Below, one piece after another: positions 16,967 to 25,305 of a stretch of DNA of 39,744 bases. The stretch spans positions 1 to 39,744 of the forward strand of contig CAMBUH010000002.1 in the NCBI GenBank assembly GCA_945870985.1. Direction: 5' to 3'. The stretch comes from Chitinophaga pinensis. Its GTDB lineage: Bacteria > Bacteroidota > Bacteroidia > Chitinophagales > Chitinophagaceae. The stretch's first letter is position 1. The number at the start of each line of letters is the position of its first letter. The notes below the pieces were generated by a model. It ran no database searches. It was not told where the DNA came from and saw nothing but the letters and a program-made list of their open reading frames with translations. The position numbers were made by a program, and so were the translations under genes.

Positions 16967-18178
16967 TTACCGGCGACTGGCAATTAATAAATTCAAATCG
17001 GTATACTTCAAATCAAAAAGCTCGCTGATATAAAAATCAGTAAGGGCTCCTCTGAAAAGATATAACCCCTCGCGAACATTCAACTTATGCCAAACCATTT
17101 CTTCTAATCCACCCTCATCGCTGATTTCGAGTATCAGGGGCATCAATACATTGCTGATGGCCTGACTGGCTGTACGCGCAAATCCACTGGGAATATTGGG
17201 AACACCATAATGGATAACACCATGTTTTACCAACGTAGGTTTTTCGTAACTGGTTAACTCACTGGTTTCAAAACATCCGCCCCGATCGATAGCAACATCA
17301 ATAATGATACTACCACTTCGCATAGCGGCAACCATCTGTTCAGTAACCACTACTGGAGCCTTACCCACTTCATTACTCAATGCCCCAACGGCAACCTCGC
17401 AGGTTTTTAATTGCTTGGCTAAAATTTTGGGCTCCAGCACACTCGTCCATATACGCTGCCCTAAATTATTCTGCAACTGTTTTAACCGATACACATTGTT
17501 ATCGAAAACTTTAACCGAAGCACCCAGTGCCAATGCATTGCGGGTGGCAAATTCTCCTACGATTCCAGCACCAATAATCACCACTTTGGTGGGCGGAATT
17601 CCGCTGATACCTCCCAACAATACTCCCTTGCCCTGATTGAAACTGCTCAGGTATTGACCTGCAATCAACATCACCGCACTTCCAGCAATCTCACTCATAC
17701 TCCGAACAATCGGATAGGTACCACTTTCATCTTTAAAATTTTCGAAGCTGAGTGCGGTAACTCTTTTTTCCATCATATGGCTGATCAACTCGCGCTGCAA
17801 AGCAGAAAAATGAAGAGGAGAAATTATAGTTTGATTCATCTGAATCAAGGGCATGTCTTCCACTACAGGAGGAGCACTCTTTACTAAAATAGGACAACGA
17901 AAAATTTCTTCGCGATCGTAGATGATAGTGGCGCCAGCCTCGGCATAATCGGCATCCGAAAAATGACTTCCCTCTCCTGCCTTATGTTCAACCGATACCT
18001 GGTTGCCATTCATCACCAATACCCCAACGGCATCAGGCGTAAGGGCGATTCTATTTTCCTGAAAGGCGGTTTCTTTAGGAATACCAATATGCAATTTGGT
18101 ACCCTGAGGTTTTACATCTAGCACTTCCTCCTGGGTTTCGTAAGTAAAGGAGGCACTTATCGAGGGTTTCTGGGCCAT
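16967..18178 (-). CDS. ald: Alanine dehydrogenase
   Basis: The protein is 403 aa. It contains the alanine dehydrogenase/transhydrogenase N-terminal domain (LHIGIPKETAFQENRIALTP, about 30-49) and the NAD-binding domain with VVIIGAGIVGEFATRNALALGA. The C-terminal signature RSGSIIIDVAIDRGGCFETS and the loop YGVPNIPSGFARTASQAISN follow. It interconverts alanine and pyruvate plus ammonia with NAD. About 28 residues before the domain are extra compared with the ~370-aa classic enzymes, a feature remembered from Bacteroidota members. It lies 77 bp downstream of tsaE on the same strand. Confidence 0.9.
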   Translation of the reverse strand: MAQKPSISASFTYETQEEVLDVKPQGTKLHIGIPKETAFQENRIALTPDAVGVLVMNGNQVSVEHKAGEGSHFSDADYAEAGATIIYDREEIFRCPILVKSAPPVVEDMPLIQMNQTIISPLHFSALQRELISHMMEKRVTALSFENFKDESGTYPIVRSMSEIAGSAVMLIAGQYLSSFNQGKGVLLGGISGIPPTKVVIIGAGIVGEFATRNALALGASVKVFDNNVYRLKQLQNNLGQRIWTSVLEPKILAKQLKTCEVAVGALSNEVGKAPVVVTEQMVAAMRSGSIIIDVAIDRGGCFETSELTSYEKPTLVKHGVIHYGVPNIPSGFARTASQAISNVLMPLILEISDEGGLEEMVWHKLNVREGLYLFRGALTDFYISELFDLKYTDLNLLIASRR

Positions 18179-18255
18179 GAAAAATGAATTGCTGATTGGA
18201 TATAAAAATAATTGATTTATACCACAACCGTGGGCGTAAGATATTCACCGCCGGT

Positions 18256-18681
18256 TCAGGAAAACGACCGGTTGCCGGTTGTAATGTGTCGGGTATCGGC
18301 ATCTTCGGCCCTAAGGGTAATAAACCAGGTATCATCCGGCAACAACTCAGCGGCGCGCTCGGGCCATTCTATCCAACACCGATCACCCGAAATAATCCGC
18401 TCCTCCACCCCCGCCTGAACGGCTTCTGCAGCTCCATTTAAGCGGTACCAGTCCATATGACAAACCCTCTCCCCATCGGGCAACAGATATTCATTGATGA
18501 TAGAAAAAGTAGGGCTGCTTACCGAATCCTCTATTCCCAGCCATTTACTCAATCGGGAAATAAGGGTAGTTTTTCCGGCTCCCATGGGGGCAAAAAATGC
18601 CCAAACAGGCCGATTTTTCCCTTCTTCCCATAGCTGGGCTACCACCTGATCTAATTCCTGAAGCTGAAATACCCTTTCCAT
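18256..18681 (-). CDS. tsaE: tRNA threonylcarbamoyladenosine biosynthesis ATPase TsaE
   Basis: The protein is 141 aa, the normal length. Walker A is MGAGKTTLISRL (about 33-44), followed by SSPTFSIINEY, the conserved switch-like segment, and CHMDWYRLNG and CWIEWPERA. TsaE drives the TsaBDE cycle that makes t6A37 in ANN-decoding tRNAs. The start ATG at 18681 lies only 4 bp after a perfect -7 box, so the mRNA may have almost no leader. Divergent from the copper ATPase gene. Confidence 0.93.
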   Translation of the reverse strand: MERVFQLQELDQVVAQLWEEGKNRPVWAFFAPMGAGKTTLISRLSKWLGIEDSVSSPTFSIINEYLLPDGERVCHMDWYRLNGAAEAVQAGVEERIISGDRCWIEWPERAAELLPDDTWFITLRAEDADTRHITTGNRSFS

Positions 18682-18685
18682 TTGG

Positions 18686-18693
18686 CAAAGATA
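18686..18693 (-). promoter_or_regulatory. -7 promoter box of tsaE, 4 bp from the start codon
   Basis: On the minus strand TATCTTTG matches TAnnTTTG exactly and is followed by CCAA and then the ATG. Transcription would start at or within a few bases of the ATG. Confidence 0.55.
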
Positions 18694-18765
18694 GGCATGG
18701 CGACAGAGTATTTGAATTTCAGGGATGCAAAAAAGGGTGGGAATGGTAACAGGGTGCCATTGTTG

Positions 18766-18773
18766 TACCTTTG
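18766..18773 (+). promoter_or_regulatory. -7 promoter box of the copA-recQ unit
   Basis: TACCTTTG is an exact match to TAnnTTTG, in the context TTGTACCTTTG also seen before tig. It ends 13 bp before the likely ATG at 18787, which decides against the earlier track start at 18682. Confidence 0.6.
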
Positions 18774-18786
18774 TATATTATTTGGG

Positions 18787-20979
18787 ATGAAAAAAAATAC
18801 CATGCAAGATACCGAAACCGTTAACTGGAAAGTGGCAGGCATGAGTTGCACCAACTGTGCCCTCACGATACAACAATATTTAGAAAAAAAGGGACTGGAC
18901 AATGTTCGCGTGAATTTTATCGGAGGAGAAGTAAGCTTTTCCAATCCATCGGAAATTCCTCCTGCAGAACTGAGTGCAGGCATTCATTCGCTGGGCTATC
19001 AGGTATTGAATGAGTCAGCCAACGTCGGCAATACCAATCGATTTCGATTTACCAATCATTTTCAGCGTTTTGTTTTCTGCCTGATTTTTACCCTACCCTT
19101 GCTGGTACACATGATACCGGGAGTGCATATTCACTGGCTAATGAATCCGATTGTTCAATGCATAATAACCCTACCGGTTTTATGGGTAGGTATGCAATTT
19201 TTTGGCAAGAGTGCCTGGAATTCATTGCGCGGAGGGATTCCCAATATGAATGTGCTAATCACCATCGGAGCGCTCGCCTCCTTTGGCTATAGTTTGTATG
19301 GCACTATCGCAGGAAAGGGCCCCGACTTTCTTTTTTACGAAACAACGGCCACCATCCTTACCCTCGTATTTTTTGGCAACTGGCTCGAAGACAGGGCAGT
19401 TGATTCTACCCAACGAGCTATCCGCGAACTTACTCAGGATGAAAAAGTGATGGCCAATATGATTGCCTTTGATGATCAGCATCAGGAACATATTTTTCCG
19501 GTAGATAGTGCGCATCTAAAAGTGGGAGATTTATTATTAATCAAGTCGGGTGAAAAAGTACCGACCGATGCGAAAATATTATGGGGCGAAGCTGATATAA
19601 ATGAGGCCATCATCAGCGGAGAGAGCTTACCGGTTCACAAAAAAATGAATGACCTGCTGATTGGTGGCAGTGTAATTACAGATGGAACACTTAAAGCCTA
19701 TGTAACTGCCACAGGCACTCAAACTGTACTATCCCATATTCTTCAGTTGGTAAAAAATGCACAAACCGAAAAACCACCCATTCAACAATTGGCAGATAAA
19801 ATAAGCGCCATATTTGTTCCGGTGGTGGTGGGGATTGCCTTACTAACTTGGGGCATTAATTACTGGGGCATGCACTTATCTGTTGGTACATCACTGCTAA
19901 GAGCCATTGCTGTACTGGTAATCTCCTGCCCCTGTGCAATGGGATTGGCCACACCCGCCGCCATTGCAGTAGGCTTAGGCAGAGCTGCAAAAAATGGGGT
20001 GCTGATAAAAAATGCGAAAAGCATGGAATGGTTCGAAAAAATCAAACATATTGTATTTGATAAAACCGGTACGCTAACCACAGGAGGATTTACCATTGCT
20101 GATTTTCATGTGCGTGAGGAAGCACTTTCGCAATTAACGGAAACTGACACTGCAAATTCGCTGGAAGTAGCCGATGACCTCTTTAAAAAATGGGGATACT
20201 CGCTGGAAAAATATTCCAACCATCCCCTCGCCCTCGCCATCACACGCGAATGGAAATGTAAAGATGAAATACGCTGGAGCCAGTTGGAAGAAATCAAAGG
20301 GTTGGGCATGAAAGCCATCGACAAAAATGGTAATGAATTTACCATTGGGTCTTACGAACTGGTAAAATCAATTACTGAAGACGACTCGCACAATATTTAT
20401 CTAATAAGAAATGGCATATGGATAGGCTGGATTGATTTGGTGGATGAAATTCGTTCGGAAGCAGCTACCGTAATTACGCAATTAAAGGCAGCAGGCTATC
20501 AACCCATCTTGCTCAGTGGTGACCGAAATAATAAATGCCAACAAATTGCAGAAACATTGGGCATTACCGAATGGTATGGTCAACATACTCCAGAACAGAA
20601 ACTAGCAAGAATAGAAAAACTAAATCAGCAATCGCCCGTTGCGATGGTGGGAGATGGCATCAACGACGCACCGGCCCTTGCCAAAGCGACCCTGGGAATT
20701 TCGCTCAGTGATGCTTCGCAAATTGCTATGCAAAGTGCACAAATAGTATTGATGAACCATGGATTAAAAAATCTTCCACTCGCATTAGCCCTGGGCAAAC
20801 AAACCTATCGCACCATCCGGCAAAATCTGTTCTGGGCCTTTGCCTATAATATTGTTGCCATACCTATTGCAGCCATTGGCTGGCTGAGTCCGGGTATCAG
20901 TGCACTGGCTATGGGTTTTAGCGATGTGGTGCTGGCCATTAATTCGTTGCGATTGTATGCCAAAAAATTAGTTAGTTAA
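18787..20979 (+). CDS. copA: Copper-type P1B ATPase (CopA-like heavy-metal exporter)
   Basis: The protein is about 730 aa from ATG 18787; ATG 18802 is also possible. One N-terminal heavy-metal-associated domain carries GMSCTNC (C21, C24). Eight transmembrane helices are expected. The metal-site helix has CPCAMGLATP, the phosphorylation motif is DKTGTLTTG, the SNHPLA motif marks the nucleotide-binding HP loop, and GDGINDAPALA the hinge. In the penultimate helix YN is present (WAFAYNIVAIP). The last helix reads MGFSDVVLAINSLRL, where copper exporters usually have MxxSS. It pumps Cu(I), by family rule, out of the cytoplasm. recQ follows after 31 bp. Confidence 0.92.
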   Translation: MKKNTMQDTETVNWKVAGMSCTNCALTIQQYLEKKGLDNVRVNFIGGEVSFSNPSEIPPAELSAGIHSLGYQVLNESANVGNTNRFRFTNHFQRFVFCLIFTLPLLVHMIPGVHIHWLMNPIVQCIITLPVLWVGMQFFGKSAWNSLRGGIPNMNVLITIGALASFGYSLYGTIAGKGPDFLFYETTATILTLVFFGNWLEDRAVDSTQRAIRELTQDEKVMANMIAFDDQHQEHIFPVDSAHLKVGDLLLIKSGEKVPTDAKILWGEADINEAIISGESLPVHKKMNDLLIGGSVITDGTLKAYVTATGTQTVLSHILQLVKNAQTEKPPIQQLADKISAIFVPVVVGIALLTWGINYWGMHLSVGTSLLRAIAVLVISCPCAMGLATPAAIAVGLGRAAKNGVLIKNAKSMEWFEKIKHIVFDKTGTLTTGGFTIADFHVREEALSQLTETDTANSLEVADDLFKKWGYSLEKYSNHPLALAITREWKCKDEIRWSQLEEIKGLGMKAIDKNGNEFTIGSYELVKSITEDDSHNIYLIRNGIWIGWIDLVDEIRSEAATVITQLKAAGYQPILLSGDRNNKCQQIAETLGITEWYGQHTPEQKLARIEKLNQQSPVAMVGDGINDAPALAKATLGISLSDASQIAMQSAQIVLMNHGLKNLPLALALGKQTYRTIRQNLFWAFAYNIVAIPIAAIGWLSPGISALAMGFSDVVLAINSLRLYAKKLVS

Positions 20980-21010
20980 TTCCCTAATCGATTGCGGAAG
21001 CCGGCCCTAT

Positions 21011-22915
21011 ATGAATACACCCCAAACCTTGTTACATAAATACTTTCACCATGCACAGTTCAGGCCGGGGCAATTAGAAATTATTGATGCTGTATTAGCG
21101 GGTAAAGACACACTTGCACTGCTACCAACTGGAGGGGGAAAATCCGTATGCTTCCAAATTCCTGCCTTACTATTAGGAGGGATTTGTGTGGTGGTTAGTC
21201 CGCTCATTGCATTGATGAATGATCAGGTTACCCAGCTTACTCAAAAGAAAATTCCGGCAGCAGCCTTGCACAGCGGACTTAGCTATGCAGAAATAGACCA
21301 ACTACTAGAACAGGCAGCAGCAGGTGAAATCCAGTTTTTGTATGTATCGCCTGAACGTATGCTTAGCGAAACATTTCTACAGGCAGTATCACAAATCAAC
21401 ATCGGATTATTGGCAATAGATGAAGCACACTGTGTTTCGCAATGGGGTTACGATTTCAGGCCTGCCTATTTAAAGATTGCCCAATTCAGGGCATACCTGC
21501 CTGCTCATACTCCACTGATTGCACTTACTGCATCGGCAACTCCCGCGGTTCAGGAAGATATACTGGCGCAGCTGCATATGAAAAATGCTGCTGTGGTAAA
21601 AGGCTCCTTTGAAAGAAAAAACTTACAGTACCATTGCCGGCTATCCGAATCTATCCATCATACCCTAATTCAACTATTGCAGCAAAAATCTAGCAGCACC
21701 CTTGTTTACTGCAACACCCGAAAACAAACCCGGGAAATTGCAGAATGGTTACAGCAAAATAGCATTTCGGCAACTTTTTATCATGCCGGGCTTACCCAAG
21801 AAGAAAGAAATGAAAGACAAATAGCTTGGATTCAAAACAGAACACGTGTAATTGTGGCAACCAATGCTTTTGGTATGGGTATTGATAAACCGGATGTACG
21901 ACTGGTTATTCATTTGGCAGCCCCTGAATGTTTAGAAAATTACTATCAAGAAGCCGGAAGAGCCGGAAGAGATGAACAGCCTGCAGAAGCGATTTTATTG
22001 GTAACACCTTCACAAATCAATAACCTGCTTGGGCTTGCGATACAAAGGTTTCCACCCATTGAAACGATAAAAAAAATCTATCAAGATCTCGCTGCCTTTT
22101 TACAAGTTCCCGCTGGCAGTGGTGAAGGCAGTTACCACGATTTTGATTTATCAGTTTTTGCCAGTCGATTTAAACACGATGTATTACTGGTAGTTAATAC
22201 CCTGCAACTACTAGAACAAGAAGGCCATCTTCGGTTCAGCAGCTCGGTTTTTTTACCAGCACAGGCACAGTTTACCTGCGACACTGCCCAATTGCGAGCC
22301 TATGAAGAAGGCTATCCCGATTCGGCAAACCTGGTGCAAGCATTGTTGCGCACCTATCCGGGTGTGCTGGATTTTCGGGTTTCAGTTTACGAAACACAAC
22401 TGGCCCGAATATGCAGGGCAACCCCGGAGGAGATTAAACAACAGCTGAAACAATTACAGTCATTCGGCATTTTAGATTATATGCCTGCGAAAGACAGTCC
22501 CCAAATTTATTACCTGCTTAATCGCGCCACTGCCGATTTTTTACACATCAATTTAGATCAGTATCATGCCAGAAAAAAAGCTTGGATGGTTCGCATGAAA
22601 GCCATGGTAGGTTATATAGAAAATAAAACGATATGTAGAAGTCGTTATCTGTTGCAGTATTTTGGAGAAACTTCCTCAGTAGATTGCGGGGTTTGCGATG
22701 TGTGTATTCGAAAACAACAATCACCCCTAACCCCAAAAAAATTTGCACGGATAGCAGAAAAAATTCTTCAGCTACTTGAGCAACCAAAGATGTTCGTTGA
22801 AATTGTGCAATCCTTTCCCGCAGAAGAACAGGCCCACGTGCAGGAGGTTATTTTATTTTTACAACAGGAACAAACGATTCTGAGAAACGATCAAAATGAG
22901 TTTCGCAAAAGATAA
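21011..22915 (+). CDS. recQ: RecQ-family ATP-dependent DNA helicase (no HRDC domain)
   Basis: The protein is 634 aa. The helicase motifs are FRPGQLEII (motif 0), LPTGGGKS (I), DEAHCVSQWG (II plus aromatic loop), TASATP (III), FGMGIDKPDVR (V) and QEAGRAGRD (VI). The RecQ-C-terminal zinc cluster is CRSRYLLQYFGE...CGVCDVC (about 540-563). The protein ends about 70 residues later, without space for a normal HRDC domain. It unwinds 3'-tailed and branched DNA in repair. It probably shares the copA transcript, though a functional link is unlikely. It is convergent with the GroES-like gene (14 bp). Confidence 0.93.
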   Translation: MNTPQTLLHKYFHHAQFRPGQLEIIDAVLAGKDTLALLPTGGGKSVCFQIPALLLGGICVVVSPLIALMNDQVTQLTQKKIPAAALHSGLSYAEIDQLLEQAAAGEIQFLYVSPERMLSETFLQAVSQINIGLLAIDEAHCVSQWGYDFRPAYLKIAQFRAYLPAHTPLIALTASATPAVQEDILAQLHMKNAAVVKGSFERKNLQYHCRLSESIHHTLIQLLQQKSSSTLVYCNTRKQTREIAEWLQQNSISATFYHAGLTQEERNERQIAWIQNRTRVIVATNAFGMGIDKPDVRLVIHLAAPECLENYYQEAGRAGRDEQPAEAILLVTPSQINNLLGLAIQRFPPIETIKKIYQDLAAFLQVPAGSGEGSYHDFDLSVFASRFKHDVLLVVNTLQLLEQEGHLRFSSSVFLPAQAQFTCDTAQLRAYEEGYPDSANLVQALLRTYPGVLDFRVSVYETQLARICRATPEEIKQQLKQLQSFGILDYMPAKDSPQIYYLLNRATADFLHINLDQYHARKKAWMVRMKAMVGYIENKTICRSRYLLQYFGETSSVDCGVCDVCIRKQQSPLTPKKFARIAEKILQLLEQPKMFVEIVQSFPAEEQAHVQEVILFLQQEQTILRNDQNEFRKR

Positions 22916-22929
22916 GTACGCTAATAATT

Positions 22930-23301
22930 TTACAATTCTTCTTCCCGCTCCAACAGCAAAATGGCACCCTGCGGAACAATAAAATAATTTTCTCCCTCAT
23001 ACATCACTTCAGTGGCACCACTTACCAAAAAAATGGCCAGGTCTCCTTCCTTTGCCTGCAGCGGAACATATTTCACGCCCTCGTCATCCGACTTCCAGGG
23101 TTCATCTTCAATGGGCATGGGAATGGCATAGCCGGGACCGGTTTTGATAATCTTTCCCTGCTGCACCTTTTCCTTTTCCTGAACGCCCGGAGGCAGGTAT
23201 AAACCGCTGGATGTTTTCTCGTCGGGCCGGGAAGGGCGAATTAATACCCGATCGCCAATTACCAGTAATTTTTTAAATTTATTAGAAGAAGTGAGCAGCA
23301 T
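22930..23301 (-). CDS. GroES-like co-chaperonin, orphan and enlarged
   Basis: The protein is 123 aa against about 90-97 for normal GroES. The Cpn10 fold is clear: VIGDRVLIRPSRPDEKTSSGLYLPPG, then GKIIKTGPG and a closing strand QGAILLLERE. The mobile-loop position reads SSGLYLPP instead of the GGIVL type that contacts GroEL. An acidic insert (about 65-80: MPIEDEPWKSDDEG) is absent in ordinary GroES. No groEL is nearby. It may be a divergent co-chaperonin or a fold reused for another job. A GTACTTTTAC box lies 18 bp upstream. Confidence 0.82.
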   Translation of the reverse strand: MLLTSSNKFKKLLVIGDRVLIRPSRPDEKTSSGLYLPPGVQEKEKVQQGKIIKTGPGYAIPMPIEDEPWKSDDEGVKYVPLQAKEGDLAIFLVSGATEVMYEGENYFIVPQGAILLLEREEEL

Positions 23302-23318
23302 ATCACCTGTTTTTCTGG

Positions 23319-23328
23319 GTAAAAGTAC
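23319..23328 (-). promoter_or_regulatory. Probable -7 box of the GroES-like gene (GTACTTTTAC)
   Basis: On the minus strand TTGTACTTTTACCC precedes the gene by 17 bp. The GTACTTTTAC core is identical to the boxes before the HD gene and lpxC/fabZ. Confidence 0.45.
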
Positions 23329-23503
23329 AATTTTCTCAATGCCCTTGCAAAGAGTAACTAATTTGTAACTGACGGAAAAACAGCCCCCTAAGTGCTTAGA
23401 AAGATGTTTCTGGCACCAAATTTGTCTGTTTTAACAAAAGATTGCAGTGCAACTGCTCAATTTGGCATTGTTTTATCTTTATTTCACGTTAAATAACTTT
23501 TCT

Positions 23504-24199
23504 ATGGAAGCTAAAAAAACTAAGATTCTCCTTTGTGAAGATGACACCAACCTCGGCATGGTTCTGAAGACCTACCTTGAGCTGAATGATTTTGATGTTA
23601 CTTTGGAGCGAGATGGCCGGTTAGGGTTGGCAGCTTTTCAACGGGAAAAATACGATTTGTGTTTGTTGGATGTGATGATGCCCAATATGGATGGATTTAC
23701 CCTGGCCGAAGAAATTCGCGACGTGGATCCCGATATACCCTTGTTTTTTCTAAGTGCCAAAACCATGAAGGAAGATATTATTCAGGGCTATAAATTGGGG
23801 GCGGATGACTACATCACCAAACCTTTCGATAGTGAAGTATTGCTGCTGAAAATCCGTGCTATCTTAAAAAGAAACGAAGAAGAAAACCGCGTGAATGATA
23901 ATATCGAATTCGATTTGGGTAGTTATCATTTCAATCCAAAGCTGCGCGAATTGAAACATGGCGAACAAAAAATTACATTATCTCCCAAAGAGAATGACTT
24001 ATTGAAGATGCTCGCCGAACATAAGAACGACTTATTACCCAGAGAAAGAGCGCTGAAAAAAATCTGGGGCAGCGATACCTATTTCAATGGCCGCAGTATG
24101 GATGTGTATATTGCCAAATTACGCAAGTACCTGAAAGAAGATACCAATATCGAAATCGTGAATATTCACGGTAACGGTTTCCGACTGGTAGCTCCCTAA
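23504..24199 (+). CDS. OmpR/PhoB-family response regulator, RprY-like
   Basis: The protein is 231 aa from ATG 23504; the track start at 23447 adds 19 unlikely residues. The receiver domain has acidic residues E12/D13/D14, phospho-acceptor D56 (LCLLDVMMP), the conserved Thr/Ser (FLSAKT) and K in YITKPF. The C-terminal winged helix (about 135-231) shows LSPKENDLLKMLAEH and GRSMDVYIAKLRKYL. It resembles RprY of Bacteroidota, often an orphan regulator of stress and transport genes. No histidine kinase is adjacent. It is convergent with ruvB (13 bp). Confidence 0.9.
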   Translation: MEAKKTKILLCEDDTNLGMVLKTYLELNDFDVTLERDGRLGLAAFQREKYDLCLLDVMMPNMDGFTLAEEIRDVDPDIPLFFLSAKTMKEDIIQGYKLGADDYITKPFDSEVLLLKIRAILKRNEEENRVNDNIEFDLGSYHFNPKLRELKHGEQKITLSPKENDLLKMLAEHKNDLLPRERALKKIWGSDTYFNGRSMDVYIAKLRKYLKEDTNIEIVNIHGNGFRLVAP

Positions 24200-24212
24200 C
24201 GGATACAGTAAT

Positions 24213-25250
24213 TTATAGATTAAATAAATCTGGTTGTACCCCTCCCCGATTATCTTGCCTACCCAGGTGTTGATAAGCTTTGGCAGTGGCTTCTCTTCCT
24301 CGGGGTGTGCGTTGCAGAAATCCTTCCTGAATTAAAAAAGGTTCGTACACTTCTTCCAGGGTTCCCGATTCTTCCCCTACTGCTGTTGCAATGGTGGTAA
24401 TGCCTACGGGGCCTCCCTTGAACTTATCAATGATGGCCGCGAGTATCCGGTTATCCATTTCATCCAGGCCGTGCTCATCTACATGCAGGGCTTTGAGGGC
24501 ATGTTGGGTAATACCTAAATCAATGGTTCCATCATTCAAAACCTGTGCAAAATCTCGAACTCTGCGAAGCAGACTATTAGCTATCCGGGGCGTTCCCCTG
24601 CTGCGGCGGGCGATTTCTCCGGCAGCATCTGAAGAAATACTTACCTGTAAAATAGCTGCACTTCGGTGAATGATTTGCTGCAATACGGGTGCCTGGTAAT
24701 ATTCGAGTCGCGACTTAATGCCAAATCGCGATAACAAAGGGGCGGTTAACAAACCACTGCGGGTGGTAGCCCCTACCAAGGTAAAAGGATTAAGGTTGAT
24801 TTGAATGCTGCGTGCATTGGGGCCCGAATCAATCATGATATCAATTCGAAAATCTTCCATGGCCGCATACAGGTATTCTTCTACCACGGTACTCAACCGA
24901 TGAATTTCATCAATAAACAACACATCATTAGGCTGCAGGTTGGTTAATAAACCGGCAAGGTCTCCGGGCTTCTCAATAACCGGTCCGGAAGTTTCCCGAA
25001 TATTTACGCCCAGCTCATTAGCAACTATTCGGCTCAGGGTAGTTTTGCCCAATCCGGGCGGACCATGAAACAACACATGATCAAGCGCTTCGCCACGTAA
25101 TTTGGCTGCCTTAATAAAAATAATCAGGTTTTCTACCAACTGGGGCTGCCCAGAAAAATCATCTATTTCACGGGGCCGAATGGCATTCTCAAACTCCTGC
25201 TCTACAGGGTTATTACTGGCTTCGGGATTATGCAAAGGTATATCTGGCAT
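24213..25250 (-). CDS. ruvB: Holliday junction branch migration ATPase RuvB
   Basis: The protein is 345 aa from ATG 25250; the track start is a TTG three codons upstream that overlaps the -7 box. Motifs include [11 protein letters not shown], Walker [11 protein letters not shown], Walker [11 protein letters not shown], sensor 1 VGATTRSG and the arginine finger in LLSRFG. The C-terminal winged helix has [15 protein letters not shown]. RuvB hexamers drive branch migration with RuvA, and RuvC (also in this window, 38077) cuts the junction. ruvA is not here. Confidence 0.96.
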   Translation of the reverse strand: MPDIPLHNPEASNNPVEQEFENAIRPREIDDFSGQPQLVENLIIFIKAAKLRGEALDHVLFHGPPGLGKTTLSRIVANELGVNIRETSGPVIEKPGDLAGLLTNLQPNDVLFIDEIHRLSTVVEEYLYAAMEDFRIDIMIDSGPNARSIQINLNPFTLVGATTRSGLLTAPLLSRFGIKSRLEYYQAPVLQQIIHRSAAILQVSISSDAAGEIARRSRGTPRIANSLLRRVRDFAQVLNDGTIDLGITQHALKALHVDEHGLDEMDNRILAAIIDKFKGGPVGITTIATAVGEESGTLEEVYEPFLIQEGFLQRTPRGREATAKAYQHLGRQDNRGGVQPDLFNL

Positions 25251-25256
25251 ACCCTT

Positions 25257-25264
25257 CAAAATTA
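25257..25264 (-). promoter_or_regulatory. -7 promoter box of ruvB, 6 bp from the start codon
   Basis: On the minus strand TAATTTTG fits TAnnTTTG exactly, followed by AAGGGT and the ATG at 25250. The transcript would be leaderless or nearly so. Confidence 0.5.
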
Positions 25265-25281
25265 CTAAATAGAATTCAACC

Positions 25282-25289
25282 TACCTTTG
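25282..25289 (+). promoter_or_regulatory. -7 promoter box of the NAD(P)-binding protein gene
   Basis: TACCTTTG ends 16 bp before the ATG at 25306. With the ruvB box it forms a compact divergent promoter region (boxes 17 bp apart). Confidence 0.55.
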
Positions 25290-25305
25290 AGAAAATAACT
25301 CCCGC

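Noticed and set aside
23404-23496. 30-codon ORF upstream of the RprY-like gene
   Set aside because: It contains the likely promoter and operator region of the regulator and has no coding features.
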